DNA of 64,000 nucleotides, taken from assembly GCA_900315315.1 (NCBI GenBank), contig OMYT01000020.1, positions 1-64,000 on the forward strand, read 5' to 3'. Within the stretch, counting starts at the first letter, position 1; every line of letters begins with the position of its first letter. Below, in pieces: positions 26,936 through 34,987 of this stretch. Both the position numbers and the translations under genes were made by a program. The notes below the pieces were generated by a model, which was given only the letters and a program-made list of their open reading frames with translations, had not been told where the DNA came from and made no database searches. This DNA comes from an uncultured Eubacteriales bacterium. GTDB taxonomy: Bacteria > Bacillota > Clostridia > Christensenellales > Aristaeellaceae.

Positions 26936-28219
26936 TTATTCAGCCGCGATTGCTTCTTCGATAATCCTCTGAGCATTGTCGCAGGCCGTCGCCATCAGCT
27001 CGGCGTTGCTCGGATCCTGCCATGCATCCAGGAAGCCGCCCTGCTGCTGCAGCGCATCTTCCCAGACCACCGTGTTGCGGGTGTAGGGACGGAAGTACAG
27101 GTTGAAGGATTCAGCCTTGGTGAAAGCGGAAACGTCCATGCCCGGGAACGCATTGGCGAATTCATCGGAAATGCCCTTGATGCCGGCCATCGTGACGCCC
27201 AGTTCAGCCTGCTTCTTCTGTGCGGCTTCGCTGCAGAAGTACTCGATCAGGCTCGCGCATTCGTCGGGATGCTGGGTGTTGTAGGCAGCAGCCCAGCCCA
27301 GTCCGTTGTAGCAGCTCCAGCGCTCGCCGTCGTCGCACTGGCCGTTGCCGTTCAAGTCAGCATAGGGCAGGGAGGCCCAATAGTAATCAGCATGGCTCTC
27401 AGCGGTGTAGAAGGAATTGATCATCCAGGAACCCTGTGTGATCATACCGACCTTGTTGGACTGGAACAGGGAGTCGGTGCCGGTCTCGGCAACCACGGTC
27501 TGCGGAGCGCCGACCGTCAGCAGCGTGCGGACCATTTCCATACCGGCCTTGCCGGCGTCGGAGCCGATCGTGGTGCCCTTGTGGTCTTCGGTGATGACCT
27601 GTGCGCCGTAATCATACACCAGGTTGTACCAACCGTCCTGGTTGTTGGAGGTGTTCAGCGCATAGCCGTAAACGTCGCCGCCGGACTTTTCGGTGATCTG
27701 CTTGGCAGCTTCATACATATCCTGCCAGGTCCAGTCATCCGTGGGATAAGCCACTTCGTACTTGTCGAAGATCGCCTTGTTGTACAGCAGTGCGATCGTG
27801 TCATGATCCTTCGGCAGAGCGAAGATCTTTCCGTCGCTGCGGGTATACAACTCGGTGATGCCTTCGTAGTACTGGCTCATGTCGATGCCGTCTTTCTCAA
27901 CATAAGGAGTGAGGTCGAGCAACAGATCATTTTCCATGTACATCTGCACGGTGTTGGAATGGCACCAGAACACATCGGGCAGCTCACCGCCCCGGGCGCC
28001 CGCTTCCAGCAGCGTCCAGTAGTTGTTCCAGTCAACGACTTCGATCTTGACCGGGATGCCGGAAATCGCGGTCCAGTCATCGGCGATCTCCTGCAGGCCC
28101 TTCTGCTGGTTGGAGTCCCAAATGTTCACGTTGATGGTGAAGTCTGCGGCGTTGGCAGAGGTCACCACCAGGGCCATCATCATGGCCAGGGCAAGTACGA
28201 CAGACAGAATACGTTTCAT
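26936..28219 (-). CDS. extracellular sugar-binding protein, family 1
   Basis: A 427-residue solute-binding protein. The signal peptide (MKRILSVVLALAMMMALVV...ANA) has an AxA cleavage site and no lipobox cysteine. The mature protein shows family-1 motifs (INVNIWDSNQQKGLQ at the start; QGSWMINSFY; the aromatic-rich binding cleft). It is the first gene of the operon leading through two permeases, AraC, GH36, two membrane proteins and GH4, so its ligand is probably an alpha-galactoside. The start at 28219 follows GGGAGG; an upstream in-frame ATG has no ribosome-binding site. Confidence 0.92.
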   Translation of the reverse strand: MKRILSVVLALAMMMALVVTSANAADFTINVNIWDSNQQKGLQEIADDWTAISGIPVKIEVVDWNNYWTLLEAGARGGELPDVFWCHSNTVQMYMENDLLLDLTPYVEKDGIDMSQYYEGITELYTRSDGKIFALPKDHDTIALLYNKAIFDKYEVAYPTDDWTWQDMYEAAKQITEKSGGDVYGYALNTSNNQDGWYNLVYDYGAQVITEDHKGTTIGSDAGKAGMEMVRTLLTVGAPQTVVAETGTDSLFQSNKVGMITQGSWMINSFYTAESHADYYWASLPYADLNGNGQCDDGERWSCYNGLGWAAAYNTQHPDECASLIEYFCSEAAQKKQAELGVTMAGIKGISDEFANAFPGMDVSAFTKAESFNLYFRPYTRNTVVWEDALQQQGGFLDAWQDPSNAELMATACDNAQRIIEEAIAAE

Positions 28220-28495
28220 GGTTTCATCCTCCCGTAGTTTGTTTGTTGGATTTATAACATAAATCGCCACTGATGATTCTACTCTCGTATGGAAAAATGT
28301 TGTATAGCATTATGTCACAACAACATGGCGTTATGTTGGTTGATTAAAACATTCCGAAACGTTTCCTGCCGCTTCTTCATCATGTTTTTGTTGATTTTGG
28401 CCTGTTTTTGCGTTTGTACGGACATTTTTCTTTGATCCAATCTAAACATCAAGTTATCATTCTGCCATATTCTGATAACATTATATCATATTCAT
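28220..28495. promoter_or_regulatory. divergent control region with operators
   Basis: This AT-rich stretch holds the likely control sites of the leftward importer operon. It contains a perfect GAAACGTTTC palindrome at 28356-28365 and an inverted repeat CAACAT...ATGTTG at about 28320-28337, with further ATGTTG and CAACA copies between 28297 and 28325 that could be AraC sites. I could not fix a convincing -10/-35 pair for the leftward promoter, which fits an activated promoter. I see no gene in it. Confidence 0.5.
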
Positions 28496-28524
28496 TTGCC
28501 ATCTGAACACATAAAATGTATATA
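28496..28524 (+). promoter_or_regulatory. promoter of the MsmK-type ATPase gene
   Basis: TTGCCA (28496-28501), 17-bp spacer, TATATA (28519-28524). Confidence 0.55.
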
Positions 28525-28581
28525 AGTATATTTGGCGCAGTTTCACTCCACTCTATGGGCTGCGCAAAGAAAAAAGGAGGT

Positions 28582-28695
28582 ATGTCCCGGCCGCGTGGCT
28601 CGCGGTGCGGCAGTGTGGAGACCTGTCGTAATGCGTCACGCCCCCTTGCGGGCGGATGCGAGGCAGATGCGGGTGGGCCGCTTTGCCAGAGCTGA
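28582..28695 (+). CDS. 37-codon leader ORF upstream of the ABC ATPase
   Basis: ATG at 28582 is preceded by AAAAAAGGAGG, the best ribosome-binding site in the region, and the frame runs 37 codons to TGA at 28693-28695, five bases before the ATPase ATG. The peptide is Arg/Gly/Cys rich (begins MSRPRGSRCG) and resembles nothing I know. The bases ATGTCC occur both here and at the ATPase start, so the interval may be an inserted segment that displaced the native ribosome-binding site, leaving a leader peptide that feeds ribosomes to the ATPase by coupling. It may not be functional as a protein. Confidence 0.4.
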   Translation: MSRPRGSRCGSVETCRNASRPLAGGCEADAGGPLCQS

Positions 28696-28699
28696 GAGT

Positions 28700-29848
28700 A
28701 TGTCCGATGTCGTAATCAAAGGCCTTAAAAAAATCTATGACAACAAAGTTACCGCCGTCCATGATGTGAATCTTCATATTAAGGACAAGGAGTTCATCGT
28801 GCTGGTCGGTCCCTCCGGCTGCGGAAAGTCTACCACCCTGCGCATGGTCGCCGGGCTGGAGGATATCTCCGAGGGCGAGCTGTACATCGACGGCGCCCTG
28901 ATGAATGACATCGCCCCGAAGGACCGCGATATTGCCATGGTCTTCCAGAACTACGCGCTCTATCCCCATATGTCCGTCTACGAGAATATGGCTTTCGCGC
29001 TGAAGCTCAAGAAGACCCCCAAGCCCCAGATCGACAAAAAGGTGCAGGAAGTCGCCGAGATTCTGGACATTACCTCGTACCTCACCCGTAAGCCAAAGGC
29101 CCTCTCCGGCGGTCAGCGTCAGCGCGTGGCCATCGGCCGCGCCATGGTCCGCGATCCCAAAGTGTTCCTGATGGACGAGCCGCTCTCCAACCTGGATGCC
29201 AAGCTGCGCAACCAGATGCGCGCCGAAATTATCAAGCTGCGCGAGCGGATCAGCACCACCTTCATGTATGTCACGCACGACCAGACCGAGGCCATGACCC
29301 TGGCGGACCGGATCGTGATCATGAAAGACGGCTATGTCAATCAGATCGGCACGCCGCAGGATCTGTTCAACAGGCCGGTCAATCTCTTCGTTGCCGGCTT
29401 TATCGGAACGCCGATCATGAACTTCTTTGACAACTGCAAACTTCTGCTCGAAAATGATAAGTTCATTGCCGAAATCCGCGGCGTCAGGTTTGAGCTTGAC
29501 GATTTCCAGCAGAAAGCCCTTAAATCCCGCGGGCAGAAGCCCTGTGACGTGATCTGCGGTATCCGTCCGCAGCACATCAGCGTCGGCGAAGGCGATCTCT
29601 CCGCCAAGGTTGATGTCAGCGAGCTCCTCGGTTCAGAATATAACCTCCATGCCCGTTCCGGGGATGATGAAGTGGTCATGGTCATTCCGACCATGGATCT
29701 GGACACGGATGTTTCCATGGGTTCCGAAATCAGATTCACCACCAGGCCGAAGCTGATCCAGCTCTTCGATAAGGAAACCGGCAACAACCTCATCTGGTAT
29801 GATCCGGTCTCCGCAGAAGCGCATGCTCCCGAATGCGCAAAATACTGA
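28700..29848 (+). CDS. sugar ABC transporter ATP-binding protein, MsmK/UgpC type
   Basis: A 382-residue ATPase of the MalK/MsmK/UgpC class. It has Walker A GPSGCGKST (about 37-45), Q-loop NYALYPHMSV, signature LSGGQRQRVAIGRAM, Walker B VFLMDEPLSNLD and the His-loop THDQTEA, then the C-terminal TOBE/regulatory domain. It is cytoplasmic and binds permease EAA-loops. Because neither MalFG-type importer in the window encodes its own ATPase, this gene probably serves both, as known for MsmK. The N-terminal frame can be extended upstream to 28532, but homologues begin at MSDVVIKGL. Only a weak ribosome-binding site precedes this ATG. Confidence 0.9.
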   Translation: MSDVVIKGLKKIYDNKVTAVHDVNLHIKDKEFIVLVGPSGCGKSTTLRMVAGLEDISEGELYIDGALMNDIAPKDRDIAMVFQNYALYPHMSVYENMAFALKLKKTPKPQIDKKVQEVAEILDITSYLTRKPKALSGGQRQRVAIGRAMVRDPKVFLMDEPLSNLDAKLRNQMRAEIIKLRERISTTFMYVTHDQTEAMTLADRIVIMKDGYVNQIGTPQDLFNRPVNLFVAGFIGTPIMNFFDNCKLLLENDKFIAEIRGVRFELDDFQQKALKSRGQKPCDVICGIRPQHISVGEGDLSAKVDVSELLGSEYNLHARSGDDEVVMVIPTMDLDTDVSMGSEIRFTTRPKLIQLFDKETGNNLIWYDPVSAEAHAPECAKY

Positions 29849-29873
29849 GTTCCTCTTAACACGGTACCATTCC

Positions 29874-29899
29874 AGCCGGGCCGCAGGGCTCGGCTTTTT
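29874..29899 (+). terminator. terminator of the ABC ATPase gene
   Basis: AGCCGGGCC (29874-29882) pairs with GGCTCGGCT (29887-29895), followed by a T run. Confidence 0.8.
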
Positions 29900-29950
29900 G
29901 CACTCAGCATCTATGTCATCCACACATAATTATCCTGGAGAGTAAAGTGT

Positions 29951-30586
29951 ATGGATCGTAAAAAAGTACGCAGAATCCTGATGGCGGTCATCGGCATGGC
30001 CCTCGCCGGGATCGCTGTCGGTTTCTTCAAACGGGCTTTCTTCGGCGTGGATCCGTTCCAGTGCTTCTGCAACGGGATCAACCAGGTCGTCCCGATCGGG
30101 TTCGGAACGCTGTATATGATCATCAACGCCGTTTTGCTGGTGATCGATTTCTTTCTGGACCGGCATTATATCGGAATCTCCACCTTTATCAATCTCTTTC
30201 TCGTCGGCTATGCCGTCGAGTTCTCGGAGAATCTGCTGGCGCGGATTTTCGGTGATCCGGGCATACCCGGCCGGATCGCCTTCCTCGTTGTCGGCATTGT
30301 GCTCAGCTGCATCGCGGCCGCCCTGTATTATACGGCCGATCTCGGGGTTTCCGCCTATGACGCGATCCCGCTGCATATCGCGGACAGAAAGCCCCATCTC
30401 TTCGGAAGGGTTCTTCCCTTCCGGGTCATCCGGATCATCAGCGATCTGATCTGCGTTGCCATCGGATTTGCCCTGGGCTTTATGCCGGGAATCGGGACCA
30501 TCATCACCGCCCTGTTCATGGGGCCGCTGATCTCGTTCTTCAAGCGAACCCTCTCCGATCCCCTGCTGGCGAAGCCTTCCCCTTGA
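29951..30586 (+). CDS. YitT/YczE-family membrane protein
   Basis: A 211-residue integral membrane protein with five or six hydrophobic segments and the family pattern of a GFFKRAFFGVDPF turn after the first helix and ADLGVSAYDAIP before the fourth. Such YczE/YitT-like proteins are widespread in Firmicutes; their function is unknown. The start follows CTGGAGAG. The stop codon lies inside a TTCCCC/GGGGAA hairpin, next to a GCCCGCTAGCGGGC palindrome. Nothing ties it to the neighbouring sugar genes. Confidence 0.75.
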   Translation: MDRKKVRRILMAVIGMALAGIAVGFFKRAFFGVDPFQCFCNGINQVVPIGFGTLYMIINAVLLVIDFFLDRHYIGISTFINLFLVGYAVEFSENLLARIFGDPGIPGRIAFLVVGIVLSCIAAALYYTADLGVSAYDAIPLHIADRKPHLFGRVLPFRVIRIISDLICVAIGFALGFMPGIGTIITALFMGPLISFFKRTLSDPLLAKPSP

Positions 30587-30609
30587 GGGGAAAGTGCCCG
30601 CTAGCGGGC
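30577..30609. repeat. paired palindromes at a gene end
   Basis: TTCCCC-TTGA-GGGGAA (30577-30592) and the perfect palindrome GCCCGCTAGCGGGC (30596-30609) stand in tandem, followed by AGATGAGAGTA. A similar CGGATG...GAGAGTA pattern lies in the leader region at 28.65-28.70 kb, so the two may be relics of one repeat family. Confidence 0.45.
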
Positions 30610-30638
30610 AGATGAGAGTAATAAATTTCCTGATCCGT

Positions 30639-31790
30639 TCACTTCCCGCTCCAGGCGTTTTCGTATACCGTCACAACTTCTTCCTTCGTCGGTGTGTACA
30701 GGTTGTCCGCCATGCAGGCATCCTTCACTGCGAGTTCTGCCAGCACGCCGAAGTCCGCCGGCTGCACGCCGTTCATTTCCTTCAGTGTCCGTGGAATGCC
30801 CAGTTCCATACTCATGGTCCGAAGCTCCCGGACCAGCGTATACGGCCGCTCGTCCGGCAGAGAAAGCGCCCTGGAAATCCGCGGCATTCTTTCTCTGGCC
30901 TCAGCGCTGTGTTCCGCGTTAAACTCAACGACATAGGGGAGCAGCGTCGCGTTGCATACGCCGTGGGGCAAATTGCTGTGGCCGCCCAAAGCATGCGCCA
31001 TGGCGTGGACCATTCCGAGCCCCGCGTTGGAAAACGCCATCCCGGCTGAATACTCCGCATAGGCCATCTGCGTTCTGGCCTCTTCGTCCTGGCCGTTTCG
31101 TACAGCCCGCGGGAGCCATTTCCAGACAGTTTCCATCGCCCACAGGGCATCCCGGTCTGTCATCGGTGTGGCGTTTTTCGCCAGCAGCGCTTCGATGGCG
31201 TGCGTCAGCGCATCCAGGCCGGTGGATGCCGTCAGTTTCGGCGGCATGGACATCATGAGTTCGATATCGTTGACCGCGATCGTGACCATACAATTCGGAT
31301 CCACCATGGCCATTTTGCTGTGACGGTGCGGATCCGTAACAATATAAAAAGAAGTACATTCGCTGCCTGTACCGGCTGTCGTGTTTACCGCCACAATCGG
31401 GATGCCCTGTCTGGCCGACTTGTTGACGCCTTCATAATCCTCCACTTTGCCGCCGTTAGCCATGACAATGCTGACCGCCTTCGCGGTATCAATCGCGCTG
31501 CCGCCGCCTACGGCAACCAGCAGGTCAATCTGCAGCATCCGGGCCGCTGTAATGCAGTCGTTGACTACATCCACCGTAGGATTCGGCTGCACCTGATAAT
31601 AGACCGCATAGGACAGTCCCGCTTCTGTCAGCGCCTTTCCCACATAGTCCGCTGCGCCGGATTTGTACAGAAATCCGTCCGTCACGATCAGCGCACGGTG
31701 CAGATCCACCTTTCTCAGTTCCGGAATAAGCAATGAAACCGCGCCTTTCCCGAAAAAGCTGGTTCTGACTGAATTGACTCTGGACGGCAT
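30639..31790 (-). CDS. iron-containing alcohol dehydrogenase
   Basis: A 383-residue group III alcohol dehydrogenase (FucO/EutG/PduQ type). The NAD-binding loop GGGSAIDTAK and the Fe2+-binding residues in GLDALTHAIEA (Asp, His), MVHAMAHALGG (His) and LPHGVCNA (His) are present. It would reduce a short aldehyde (acetaldehyde, lactaldehyde or similar) to the alcohol and recycle NADH. It lies beside the microcompartment operon and is divergent from the PfkB kinase, so it is the likely NAD+-regenerating partner of the aldehyde dehydrogenase. It has no visible encapsulation peptide. The start follows AAGGAG. Confidence 0.88.
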   Translation of the reverse strand: MPSRVNSVRTSFFGKGAVSLLIPELRKVDLHRALIVTDGFLYKSGAADYVGKALTEAGLSYAVYYQVQPNPTVDVVNDCITAARMLQIDLLVAVGGGSAIDTAKAVSIVMANGGKVEDYEGVNKSARQGIPIVAVNTTAGTGSECTSFYIVTDPHRHSKMAMVDPNCMVTIAVNDIELMMSMPPKLTASTGLDALTHAIEALLAKNATPMTDRDALWAMETVWKWLPRAVRNGQDEEARTQMAYAEYSAGMAFSNAGLGMVHAMAHALGGHSNLPHGVCNATLLPYVVEFNAEHSAEARERMPRISRALSLPDERPYTLVRELRTMSMELGIPRTLKEMNGVQPADFGVLAELAVKDACMADNLYTPTKEEVVTVYENAWSGK

Positions 31791-31829
31791 AGCGCATTTC
31801 TCCTTCTGCGCGAAATACCTTCCGCTTCG

Positions 31830-31858
31830 TTGACTCCCGACAGATTATCTGCTACGAT
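31830..31858 (+). promoter_or_regulatory. promoter of the PfkB kinase gene
   Basis: TTGACT (31830-31835), 17-bp spacer, TACGAT (31853-31858). Confidence 0.65.
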
Positions 31859-31895
31859 ATTGTCAGAAAACAAGCAAAACCGGAGGGATTTCTCC

Positions 31896-32786
31896 ATGAA
31901 AATCGTGAATTACGGTTCCATTAATCTTGATCATGTTTACCAGGTTGATCATATTCTTCAGCCCGGTGAAACCCTGCTGGCCCGGGAGCAGAACCTGTTT
32001 TGCGGGGGGAAGGGGCTGAATCAGTCCATCGCGCTGGCCAAAGCCGGCGCAGAAGTCTTCCACGCGGGGGTGGTCGGTGAAGACGGGGAGATTCTTCTCA
32101 ATGCGCTCCGTACCGCGAATGTGGATATCCGTCACATCCGCCGCGCCGAAGGGGCCAGCGCCCACACAGTCATCCAGGTGGATCGGAACGGTCAGAACTG
32201 CATCATCGTCTTCAGCGGGGAGAACATGCATCCCTCGGAAGCGGACATCGACCGCATCCTGGAAGACTTCGGCCCGGAAGATGCGGTACTGATGCAGAAT
32301 GAGCTGTATAACACGCCTCTGATGATGCGCAAAGCTGCTGACAAAGGAATGACCATCATTTTCAATCCTTCTCCTATCAGTCAGGAAACGCTCAGCTATC
32401 CGCTGGAATGCGTCAGCTGGTTTCTGCTGAACGAGATCGAAGGCGAAGCGCTGACCGGGGAAACCAACCCGGGAAAAATCCTTGACAGTCTGGCATCCAG
32501 GTTTCCCCGCAGCAGTGTCGTGCTGACGCTGGGTAAAAACGGAGCCTGGGCAATGGACCAGGGACAGCGGTTCTTCCAGCCCGCCTTTGAGATCAAAGCG
32601 GTGGACACCACCGCGGCAGGCGATACCTTCACCGGTTTCTTCCTGGCCGCCGTCAGCAGTGGAATGCCGATCCCGGCAGCCCTTCGCCGCTGTGCTTTCG
32701 CTTCCTCCATTGCTGTGAGCCGGAAGGGAGCGGCGGATTCCATCCCCACTGCTGAAGAAGTTAGTTCAGCGTTTCCGGATCAATAA
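31896..32786 (+). CDS. ribokinase-like PfkB-family sugar kinase
   Basis: A 296-residue PfkB-family kinase of the ribokinase branch. The N-terminal substrate motif NYGSINLDHVYQVDHI and GGKGLNQSIALAKAG, and the C-terminal ATP/catalytic motif DTTAAGDTFTGFF (catalytic Asp) are clear. It would phosphorylate a pentose or related sugar at the terminal hydroxyl. The start at 31896 follows CGGAGGG. It runs towards the microcompartment operon and overlaps the last shell gene by 26 bp tail-to-tail. Its substrate may be another form of the sugar handled by the MtnK-type kinase. Confidence 0.88.
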   Translation: MKIVNYGSINLDHVYQVDHILQPGETLLAREQNLFCGGKGLNQSIALAKAGAEVFHAGVVGEDGEILLNALRTANVDIRHIRRAEGASAHTVIQVDRNGQNCIIVFSGENMHPSEADIDRILEDFGPEDAVLMQNELYNTPLMMRKAADKGMTIIFNPSPISQETLSYPLECVSWFLLNEIEGEALTGETNPGKILDSLASRFPRSSVVLTLGKNGAWAMDQGQRFFQPAFEIKAVDTTAAGDTFTGFFLAAVSSGMPIPAALRRCAFASSIAVSRKGAADSIPTAEEVSSAFPDQ

Positions 32787-33027
32787 TCCCGGCCACGCAC
32801 AAATCGCATGGAGGCAGTTTTTGTAGATCGGTCATCATCGCGGCTTCCATTCTGCCGATCAGATAAACCGTATCTCCGATCCCGGCCTGGTGAGTCCCGT
32901 CGGACGCAATCACCAGGCCTTTTGGTTTGCCGTCTGCCAGAAGGCGGATCACCAGCAGTTTGACGCCTGTCAGCGTCGGTGTTTTGACGGTGCAGACGAC
33001 GCTGCCTTCCACCCGGCCGATATTCAT
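32761..33027 (-). CDS. BMC-P shell vertex protein (EutN/CcmL family), 1 of 4
   Basis: An 88-residue EutN/CcmL/PduN-type pentameric vertex protein. It has the N-terminal pattern GRVEGSVVCTVKT, then LTGVKLLVIRLL, and the GIGDTVYLIG segment that corresponds to the family VGAGxGExV motif. Such pentamers cap the corners of a microcompartment shell. The start at 33027 follows AGGAGG; the in-frame extension upstream belongs to another gene's space. It is the last gene of the microcompartment operon and is the most diverged of the four vertex genes. Confidence 0.88.
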   Translation of the reverse strand: MNIGRVEGSVVCTVKTPTLTGVKLLVIRLLADGKPKGLVIASDGTHQAGIGDTVYLIGRMEAAMMTDLQKLPPCDLCVAGIIDPETLN

Positions 33028-33040
33028 TCCTCCGCCTCCT

Positions 33041-33331
33041 TTAATGGCACTGAACTGTCCGGCCCTGCCAGGTATAGGAATCCACAACGCCGCAGACGGT
33101 CAGTCCGGCGATGATTTCCTTGTCCCCGGTAATCATTTTGGCTGCGCCGCCGTCATTGTTTGTCAGGACAATATCCCCCACGCCAGCATCCGCCATATCG
33201 AGGGCCACCAGTTCCTCGCCGACAGTCCAGCCCTCAAGATTCAAATGCCGCACCTTCAGCAGCTTGTATCCCTGATAACGGCCGTATTTGATCGTGGACA
33301 CCACGGTGCCCGTCACCTTCGAAAGCTTCAT
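33041..33331 (-). CDS. BMC-P shell vertex protein (EutN/CcmL family), 2 of 4
   Basis: A 96-residue vertex protein beginning KLSKVTGTVVST, with YQGYKLLKVRHLNLEG and ALDMADAGVGDIVLTNNDGGAA (the VGAG-type motif). It ends in a short hydrophobic strand followed by WQGRTV. The start at 33331 follows GGAG and overlaps the stop of the upstream vertex gene by 4 nt, so translation is coupled. Shell corner role as for the other vertex proteins; separate paralogues in one shell may tune vertices or bind different cargo. Confidence 0.88.
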   Translation of the reverse strand: MKLSKVTGTVVSTIKYGRYQGYKLLKVRHLNLEGWTVGEELVALDMADAGVGDIVLTNNDGGAAKMITGDKEIIAGLTVCGVVDSYTWQGRTVQCH

Positions 33332-33627
33332 ACGTCTCCTTTTGTGAACACCCGTTTTCCGAGGATGTCCACATTGTCCACAATGCCGATGATCGTCGCA
33401 TCCACCGGTTTGTTGGTTGTCATTTCCGTCGCGCGGGAACTGGAGCCTCCGCACCACATCACGATCTCTCCCTCGCCGGCGCCTACCGTATCCACGGCAA
33501 TGAAGGGTGCGCCCTTCTCGCTGAATGTATCCATATCGATCGGAATGGCAACCAGAAGCTTCATGCCTTCCAGTCTGTCACATTTTCGCGTGGAAATCAC
33601 GCTTCCGATCACTTTTGCCAGTTGCAC
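33328..33627 (-). CDS. BMC-P shell vertex protein (EutN/CcmL family), 3 of 4
   Basis: A 99-residue vertex protein with the most typical family sequence of the set: QLAKVIGSVIST, LEGMKLLVAIPID, AVDTVGAGEGEIVMWCGGSSSR (VGAGxGExV and GSSxR) and IIGIVDNVDI. It overlaps the gene before it by 19 nt, and the next by 4 nt. It has no extra domain. Confidence 0.92.
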   Translation of the reverse strand: MQLAKVIGSVISTRKCDRLEGMKLLVAIPIDMDTFSEKGAPFIAVDTVGAGEGEIVMWCGGSSSRATEMTTNKPVDATIIGIVDNVDILGKRVFTKGDV

Positions 33628-33932
33628 GGATCTTCCTCCTCCGCTTTGTCATAAGTACGCTTTCCGCGCAGATCCACAGAATCGATAATTCCGTAAATCG
33701 TGTAGTCCGAAGCGAACTGCTTCGAGGTATCCGACTGGCGGGAGGAACTGCCGTAAGCGCCAAAGACCAGGTCTCCGACCCCCGCTCCCACATCGTCAAT
33801 CATGATCTGGTAATCGTCCTTCATTTCCATCGTGGAAAGATCCACGGTCTGCACAATCAGCATCTTGGCGTTCCGAAGCTTCTCGCTTTTGTTGGAGCTG
33901 ACCACATTGCCCGTTACGCGTCCCACAATCAT
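33609..33932 (-). CDS. BMC-P shell vertex protein (EutN/CcmL family), 4 of 4
   Basis: A 107-residue vertex protein: IVGRVTGNVVSS at the start, AKMLIVQTVDL, DDVGAGVGDLVFGAYGSSSR and IYGIIDSVDL. A short acidic tail (DKAEEEDPCNWQK) extends beyond the usual end. It is first in the run of four vertex genes and its ATG overlaps the LacI stop codon by 4 nt. It follows GAGGAACAGCC. Confidence 0.92.
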   Translation of the reverse strand: MIVGRVTGNVVSSNKSEKLRNAKMLIVQTVDLSTMEMKDDYQIMIDDVGAGVGDLVFGAYGSSSRQSDTSKQFASDYTIYGIIDSVDLRGKRTYDKAEEEDPCNWQK

Positions 33933-34954
33933 GGCTGTTCCTCCGGTACCTTTGTCAGCGCTTTTGTTGAATTCCGGATAATCAGTTTTCCGCCCAGCAG
34001 CAACTTCATGCAGGGATAATCCGGATGTCTCATCCGCCTGCGCAGGATGCTGACCGCCATCTCACCCATGGCGGAACGGGAAATCCGCATGGTCGTCAGG
34101 GCCGGCATCGTGGTCGCACTGAACGGAATATCATCGAAACCGATAATGGAGATATCCTCCGGGATGGAATATCCGGCTTCCCGGATTGCCTTGATTGCCC
34201 CGATCGCAATGGTATCATTGTCGCAGACCACTGCGCCGTGAGGAACATACTCCCCGCTCCGGATCATCCGGGCAAGATCCTCAAAAGCGCCGTCCACCGT
34301 CGGTTTGAGCAGGATCGGTTCCGGTTTTTCCAGGCCCAGACGTTCCAGCGCCGCCAGATAACCCTCATACCGTTCGTCACAGTTCCGGACCGCCCGGGAA
34401 AATTTGAAATAACCGATATCCCGGTGTCCGCATTCTGCCAGGTATTCCACCAGGCTTGCAGCCAGATTGGCATTATCCATCACCACGCAGTCCGTCCCGG
34501 GGTGATAGAGGTTCTGATCCAGCGCTACCAGCGGCACATCGATCAGATCCAGCAGGGGGAAGTCTTCTTTCGGCAGCTCTGTCGCGATCAGGATGACACC
34601 GTCCGGAGCCGCGTTCATCATATCACGGATCGTTGCGGTGGCCGTTTCCGGTTCGCAGTTGTACATCATCAGGTCATACCCGTAATGCCGGCACTCGCTT
34701 TCGATCCGGTCCACAATGGATGCAATGAATCCCTGGTTTTCCTCAAAAGCAATGCCGTGAACCCGGTATTTCAGGACCACAATTCTGAGGGGCCGTACGC
34801 TTTTCTTCCGGACAGACGGCGAATAGCCGCTTTCCTCCATCACGGAAAGAATACGCTTACGGGTTTCGTCAGAAACCCCTTTTTTGTTGTTGATCACGAG
34901 GGACACCGCGGCGGGAGAAACCCCGGCCAGTGCAGCAATCTCCCTGATGGTCAT
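33929..34954 (-). CDS. LacI-family regulator inside the microcompartment operon
   Basis: A 341-residue LacI-type repressor. The HTH (TIREIAALAGVSPAAVSLVINN) and hinge (SGYSPSVRKKS) are followed by a type-1 periplasmic-binding-like domain. It lies within the 18-gene operon between DhaL and the first vertex gene, which fits negative feedback on the operon. Candidate operators are the GTTTA-G-TAAAC palindrome and GTAAACAAA motifs between the operon promoter and the divergent importer promoter at 46.5-46.8 kb. The effector should be the sugar or its phosphate. The start follows GGGGAGTG. Confidence 0.9.
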   Translation of the reverse strand: MTIREIAALAGVSPAAVSLVINNKKGVSDETRKRILSVMEESGYSPSVRKKSVRPLRIVVLKYRVHGIAFEENQGFIASIVDRIESECRHYGYDLMMYNCEPETATATIRDMMNAAPDGVILIATELPKEDFPLLDLIDVPLVALDQNLYHPGTDCVVMDNANLAASLVEYLAECGHRDIGYFKFSRAVRNCDERYEGYLAALERLGLEKPEPILLKPTVDGAFEDLARMIRSGEYVPHGAVVCDNDTIAIGAIKAIREAGYSIPEDISIIGFDDIPFSATTMPALTTMRISRSAMGEMAVSILRRRMRHPDYPCMKLLLGGKLIIRNSTKALTKVPEEQP

Positions 34955-34987
34955 CCTGTTTCACTCCCCTGCTTCGAATCCCCTGTG

